NCBI GenBank assembly: GCA_001971685.1
Contig: CP019326.1
Span: 2,728,001 to 2,792,000 of the forward strand
DNA: 64,000 bases
Origin: Halomonas sp. 1513
GTDB lineage: Bacteria; Pseudomonadota; Gammaproteobacteria; Pseudomonadales; Halomonadaceae
Direction: 5' to 3'
The notes under the pieces are model-generated. The model saw only the letters and a program-made list of their open reading frames with translations. It made no database searches and had not been told where the DNA came from. Both the position numbers and the translations under genes were made by a program. How positions within the stretch are numbered: the first letter of the stretch is position 1; each line of letters starts with the position of its first letter. Shown here piece after piece: positions 60,810 to 64,000 of the stretch.

Positions 60810-61529
60810 CTACGACGAGATCGCGACCGCTTGATCATTCTCTGGCGAACCGATCACGACCCCTAACTCGCGTGCCAGTGCCTGATGCCCCAACTCGCTG
60901 ATACTCACCACCCGCGAGTGCTTCTGCCGGCCGATCCAGCCCAGTTTCAGCATACGCTCGGCCATGGCTGCCCCCAGCGCCCCGCCGAGATGATCGCGCC
61001 GTTCGCTCCAGTCGAGGCAAGGATAGGCGAAACGCCGGCGACGCTTGCGCAGGGAAGCGATATCGATGCCGAAGTTCGAGAACCAGGCCTCGCCCCGCTC
61101 CGTTACGTCCAAGGCCTCGCCATCCGTCACCAAGTACTCCCTTTCGAGCAGTACCGCCGTCATCCTCGTACCCAGTTCACCCGCCAGGTGGTCGTAGCAG
61201 AATCGCGCAGCCCCCATGGCACCGGCTGGCCGCCTGCACGGCGACACCGCCTTCATCGGTTTGGCCACCACCATCAGCGCCTCGACGGCATGCGCCACCT
61301 TGGCTGTCGCCAGCCGGTAGTACTTGTGCCGCCCTTGTGCCGCCGAGGCAATCAGCCCATCGCGCTGGAGCCGCTTGAGATGCTCCGTCGCCGTACCCGG
61401 CTGTACCCCGCAGCCGTAGGCAAGCTCCTTGGCAGTCAATGCTCGCCCCTCCATCAGCAGCGCCAACATGCCCATCCGGGTAGGCTCGCCAATGGTACGG
61501 GCGAGGCGCGACAGGTCTGGCTCATCCAT
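60810..61529 (-). CDS. ArsR-type HTH regulator with C-terminal extension
   Basis: A 239-residue regulator. The winged HTH is at residues about 5-80 (RLARTIGEPTRMGMLALLME, LTAKELAYGCGVQPGTATEH, GRHKYYRLA). The extension carries RFCYDHLAGELGTRM and YPCLDWSERRDHLGGALG, a form seen in larger ArsR-like proteins; the C-Y-D-H and P-C-L-D-W residues could bind a ligand or metal. The ATG at 61529 (MDEPDLSRL) is preferred to 61619, because a candidate operator lies between them. Divergent from the small monooxygenase gene. Confidence 0.85.
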   Translation of the reverse strand: MDEPDLSRLARTIGEPTRMGMLALLMEGRALTAKELAYGCGVQPGTATEHLKRLQRDGLIASAAQGRHKYYRLATAKVAHAVEALMVVAKPMKAVSPCRRPAGAMGAARFCYDHLAGELGTRMTAVLLEREYLVTDGEALDVTERGEAWFSNFGIDIASLRKRRRRFAYPCLDWSERRDHLGGALGAAMAERMLKLGWIGRQKHSRVVSISELGHQALARELGVVIGSPENDQAVAISS

Positions 61530-61552
61530 AGTTCGCTCATCACCTAACGGTT

Positions 61553-61569
61553 TATGTCTGACAAGCATA
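61553..61569. promoter_or_regulatory. Candidate operator of the ArsR-type regulator
   Basis: TATGTCTGACAAGCATA is an imperfect 17-bp dyad (TATG..TG-A-CA..CATA, with two mismatched pairs), 24 bases upstream of the regulator's ATG and in the gap shared with the monooxygenase gene. Position and symmetry suit autoregulation by an ArsR dimer. Nearby, AAGGAGACACA precedes a 4-codon frame ATG AAG CGA CAT TGA at 61585-61599. Confidence 0.4.
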
Positions 61570-61654
61570 GGCCAAGGAGACACAATGAAGCGACATTGAA
61601 CAAGACGAAGCGGGATCATCGCTTCAATACCGATAAGTCAAAATGGAGTGCCCT

Positions 61655-62005
61655 ATGATCGCCATTATTTTCGAAGCCACACCAAAGCCCGACCGCCGCG
61701 ACCAATACTTCGACATCGCTGCCAGCCTGCGCCCGCTGCTCGATGAGATCGATGGTTTCATCTCCATCGAACGCTTCGAGAGCCTCACCCAACCGGGCAA
61801 GGTTCTGTCGCTCTCCTTCTGGCGCGACGAGGAGGCCGTCGCCGAGTGGCGCCGGCTCGAGCGCCACCGCAGCGCCCAGGCCATGGGCCGAGAGGTGGTG
61901 TTCGACGACTATCGCCTGCGCGTGGCCGGGGTAATCCGCGATTACGGCATGCATGAACGCGAACAGGCGCCGGCCGACAGCCGCGAGCGCCACGAGCGCC
62001 TTTGA
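61655..62005 (+). CDS. Antibiotic biosynthesis monooxygenase (ABM) domain protein
   Basis: A 116-residue dimeric alpha-beta barrel protein: MIAIIFEATPKPDRRDQYFD, IDGFISIERFESLTQPGKVL and SFWRDEEAVAEWRRLERHR are family hallmarks. Members include haem-degrading and quinol monooxygenases, but no haem or catalytic residue can be assigned here. The ATG at 61655 is preceded by TGGAG; a slightly earlier start at 61643 is possible. It probably shares its promoter region with the divergent ArsR-type regulator. Confidence 0.87.
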   Translation: MIAIIFEATPKPDRRDQYFDIAASLRPLLDEIDGFISIERFESLTQPGKVLSLSFWRDEEAVAEWRRLERHRSAQAMGREVVFDDYRLRVAGVIRDYGMHEREQAPADSRERHERL

Positions 62006-62107
62006 GCACCGACTCACTAGCGCCCAGTCGCTGGTACCTTGCGGGTCGCTTCAATCACCCGATTGAGATAGCCTCATTGTCGCTTCCAACCCGCTTGGTA
62101 CCTCCCC

Positions 62108-62683
62108 ATGCTCAGCCTGCGCCATCTCACTTTCGCCTTTCTCCTCAGTGTGTTGGGCGCTATACCTGCCAGCACCCAGGCTAACGAGGCAACCTGGCAG
62201 GCGCTGCAGGAGGGCGGCCTGGTGATTCTGATGCGCCATTCGCTGGCGCCGGGTGTCGGTGATCCGACTGGGTTCGAGCGTGGCCGCTGTGACACGCAGC
62301 GCAACCTTTCCGCCGACGGGCGTGCCCAGGCCGAGGCGGCCGGCCGGGCGTTACGCCAGCGAGACGTCCCGATTGCGGCGGTGTTCTCGTCTCAGTGGTG
62401 TCGGGCCTTGGATACCGCCGAGCTAATGGATGTCGGTGAGGTAGCAGCGTCGCAGTGGCTTGACTCCTTCTTCCGTGAACGTAGCGAACAAGCTGAGCGC
62501 ACCAGGAGCGCCCGCGAGCGCATTCTGGGCTGGCAAGGCCCGGGTAACCTGCTACTGATAACGCATCAGGTGAACATCTCGGCGCTGGTTGGCGGCGGCG
62601 TGGGGTCTGGCGAAATGATCGTGGTGCGCCCAGATGGCGACGATATGCAGCGGGTGGGACGGCTAAGCATTCGCGCTGATTAA
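62108..62683 (+). CDS. Exported histidine phosphatase family protein
   Basis: A 191-residue protein with a cleavable signal (about residues 1-25, FAFLLSVLGAIPASTQA) and a histidine-phosphatase core. The phosphorylated His is in LMRHSLAPG (RHS in place of the usual RHG), Arg in SSQWCRALDTAEL, and the second His in LLLITHQVN. It is likely periplasmic and resembles Ais-type phosphatases. Substrate unknown. An N-rich or metal-binding motif is not seen. Confidence 0.88.
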   Translation: MLSLRHLTFAFLLSVLGAIPASTQANEATWQALQEGGLVILMRHSLAPGVGDPTGFERGRCDTQRNLSADGRAQAEAAGRALRQRDVPIAAVFSSQWCRALDTAELMDVGEVAASQWLDSFFRERSEQAERTRSARERILGWQGPGNLLLITHQVNISALVGGGVGSGEMIVVRPDGDDMQRVGRLSIRAD

Positions 62684-62782
62684 GCAGCTGCCAATGTTTG
62701 CCTGCCACCAGGTAGGTGTCGAAAGCGACTATGTTGAATCGATGTAGGGAGGTAGCACCAACAACACCCCTGGAGACCCACC

Positions 62783-63220
62783 ATGCAGCTTTCCACCTAC
62801 CTGCTCTTCGACGGCAACTGCCGCGAAGCCTTCGAGTTCTACCAGCGTTGCTTCGACGCCAAGCTCGAGGCCGTATCCACCTACGCGGAGATGCCCGCCA
62901 GCGAGGGCATGGACGTTCCCGCGGAAGCCAGCAACCTGGTCATGCATGCCCGGCTGCGCATCGCTGACCAGCTGTTGATGGCCTCGGATAATGCCCCCTT
63001 CTGCCCGGCGCCCTATGAAGGTATCAAGGGCGTGAGCATTGCGGTCGGTGTCGATTCGGTAGAGGAGGCCGAACGCCTCTTCAATGTCCTGGCCGACAGC
63101 GGCACCGTGCAGATGCCGCTCGAGGAAACCTTCTGGGCACACCGCTTCGGCATGCTAACGGACCGATTCGGTGTCGCCTGGATGATCAACTACGACAAGG
63201 AGGAGCAGGCCGCCGCCTAG
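62783..63220 (+). CDS. PhnB-like VOC family protein
   Basis: A 145-residue protein of the PhnB/3-demethylubiquinone-methyltransferase-like VOC group: [20 protein letters not shown], then [20 protein letters not shown] and VAWMINYD at the C-terminus. These proteins form dimers and have no settled activity. AACACCCCTGGAGACCCACC precedes the ATG, with GGAG well placed. Its stop overlaps the end of the convergent arsH by four bases. Confidence 0.9.
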   Translation: MQLSTYLLFDGNCREAFEFYQRCFDAKLEAVSTYAEMPASEGMDVPAEASNLVMHARLRIADQLLMASDNAPFCPAPYEGIKGVSIAVGVDSVEEAERLFNVLADSGTVQMPLEETFWAHRFGMLTDRFGVAWMINYDKEEQAAA

Positions 63221-63954
63221 CGCACTGCCGCCTTGTCCGTCACCGGATCGGCCTTGGCGCCGGCCGCTTCGCGGCGCTCCGAGTAACGGTCGACCAGAGG
63301 CTCGGCGTGAGGTCGCAGCAGCAGGGTAAAACGCACCAGCTCCTCCATCACATCGACGATACGGTCGTAGAGCGGCGAGGGCCGCATGCGCCCCGCCTCG
63401 TCGAATTCCTGGTAGGCCTTGGGCACGCTGGACTGGTTGGGGATGGTGAACATGCGCATCCAGCGCCCCAGCAGGCGCAGGGTATTCACCGCGTTGAACG
63501 ACTGCGAGCCGCCGCTGACCTGCATGACCGCCAGGGTACGCCCCTGGGTGGGGCGTACCGCCCCCATGCTCAGCGGCAGGTGGTCGATCTGGGTTTTCAT
63601 TACGCCGGTGATCTGGCCGTGGCGCTCGGGGCTGCACCACACCTGCCCCTCCGACCAGATGGCCAGCTCGCGAAGTTCGCGCACAGAAGGGTGATCGTCG
63701 CCAGCCACCTGGTCCGGCAGCGGCAGGTCGGAAGGGTCGAAGATACGCGTCTCGGCGCCGAAGTGGCGCAGCAGCCGTGCGGCCTCCTCCACTGCCAGGC
63801 GCGAGAAGGAGCGCTCGCGCAGCGAACCGTAGAGCAGCAGGATGCGCGGCGGATGCCCCAGCGGATCGGGCAGGCCCTGGCCAGGGGGCTGGCGAGCGAA
63901 ACGCTCATCAAGCGCGGGCAGGTAATCGGGGTCAGACAGCGTGCGAAGCCTCAT
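63217..63954 (-). CDS. arsH: ArsH NADPH-dependent flavoprotein
   Basis: A 245-residue ArsH. The FMN-binding loop [20 protein letters not shown] is near residue 39; [20 protein letters not shown] and [20 protein letters not shown] are characteristic. ArsH oxidises trivalent methylarsenicals or acts as a quinone reductase, giving organoarsenical resistance. Its ATG overlaps the stop of an upstream gene (ATGA), so it is the distal gene of an operon that continues past the right edge. Confidence 0.94.
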   Translation of the reverse strand: MRLRTLSDPDYLPALDERFARQPPGQGLPDPLGHPPRILLLYGSLRERSFSRLAVEEAARLLRHFGAETRIFDPSDLPLPDQVAGDDHPSVRELRELAIWSEGQVWCSPERHGQITGVMKTQIDHLPLSMGAVRPTQGRTLAVMQVSGGSQSFNAVNTLRLLGRWMRMFTIPNQSSVPKAYQEFDEAGRMRPSPLYDRIVDVMEELVRFTLLLRPHAEPLVDRYSERREAAGAKADPVTDKAAVR

Positions 63955-64000
63955 GTCGCCTCCTTCATGGCGTGGGTTTGCAGAACGAGCAGCGCCACCA
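63951..64000 (-). CDS. 3' end of the gene upstream of arsH (partial)
   Basis: The last about 16 codons of a minus-strand gene whose stop overlaps the arsH ATG. The visible peptide is [15 protein letters not shown], hydrophobic then charged, like the end of a membrane protein. In ars operons this position often holds an arsenite efflux permease (ACR3/ArsB), but the sequence seen is too short to decide. The GAAGGAGG inside it is the arsH ribosome binding site. Confidence 0.45.
   Translation of the reverse strand, partial: VALLVLQTHAMKEAT

Noticed and set aside
60629..60901. A 90-codon plus-strand frame between ada remnant and the ArsR-type gene
   Set aside because: Only the internal MEFLVNLDVDDV part resembles anything; the rest has no family likeness and its end lies in the convergent gene.

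Overview
This 64 kb window looks like chromosome from a GC-rich gammaproteobacterium, most likely a Halomonas-type (Halomonadaceae) organism. That assignment is an inference. It rests on gammaproteobacterial gene orders (mreBCD-maf-rng-yhdP-tldD; hemA-prfA-prmC with moeB nearby; lolB-ispE-tRNA-Gln-prs-rplY-pth-ychF), on acidic protein tails such as that of ribosomal protein L25, and on a Pseudomonas/Halomonas-style REP pair. The species cannot be fixed from the sequence alone.

Layout. 0-15 kb is core genome: pmbA (cut by the left edge), darP, tldD, yhdP, rng, maf and mreDCB on the minus strand, then gatCAB on the plus strand. 15.2-21.2 kb holds a puuR-type repressor followed by a signalling island that looks less GC-rich than its surroundings: two NarL-like response regulators (one a receiver with no output domain), a GAF/degenerate GGDEF/EAL protein and a PAS-GGDEF diguanylate cyclase. 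A gene-poor stretch and a 55-residue protein follow. 21.3-38.6 kb is rmuC plus a large polyamine catabolism and uptake cluster: puuC, an spuC-like aminotransferase, puuD, two puuA, two puuB, potFGHI and Lrp. 37.3-56.6 kb is mostly housekeeping: moeB, prmC, prfA, hemA, a TPR lipoprotein, lolB, ispE, two tRNAs, prs, rplY, pth, ychF, an EamA exporter with a LysR regulator, an M18 aminopeptidase, prc and ligB. 56.6-64 kb is accessory DNA: an ECF42-type sigma factor with its YCII partner, a LysE exporter, a run of gene fragments (MmyB-type regulator, MFS, Ada, VOC), small enzymes, an ArsR-type regulator and arsH.

How the genes work together. The potFGHI transporter would import putrescine. The two PuuA, two PuuB, PuuC and PuuD would convert it through gamma-glutamylated intermediates to GABA, while the SpuC-like enzyme offers a direct transamination route that meets the same aldehyde dehydrogenase. 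PuuR is encoded about 7 kb from the cluster; the puuD-puuA intergenic region carries nested inverted repeats that could be its operator. The EAL and GGDEF genes would act in opposite directions on cyclic di-GMP. 

I found no phage, intact insertion sequence, CRISPR array or defence system. The items I consider most worth following up are the output-less receiver beside the c-di-GMP gene pair, the ECF42 promoter match, the exported-looking LigB, the transporter C-terminus written inside a tRNA terminator, and the gene graveyard at 59-60.8 kb.
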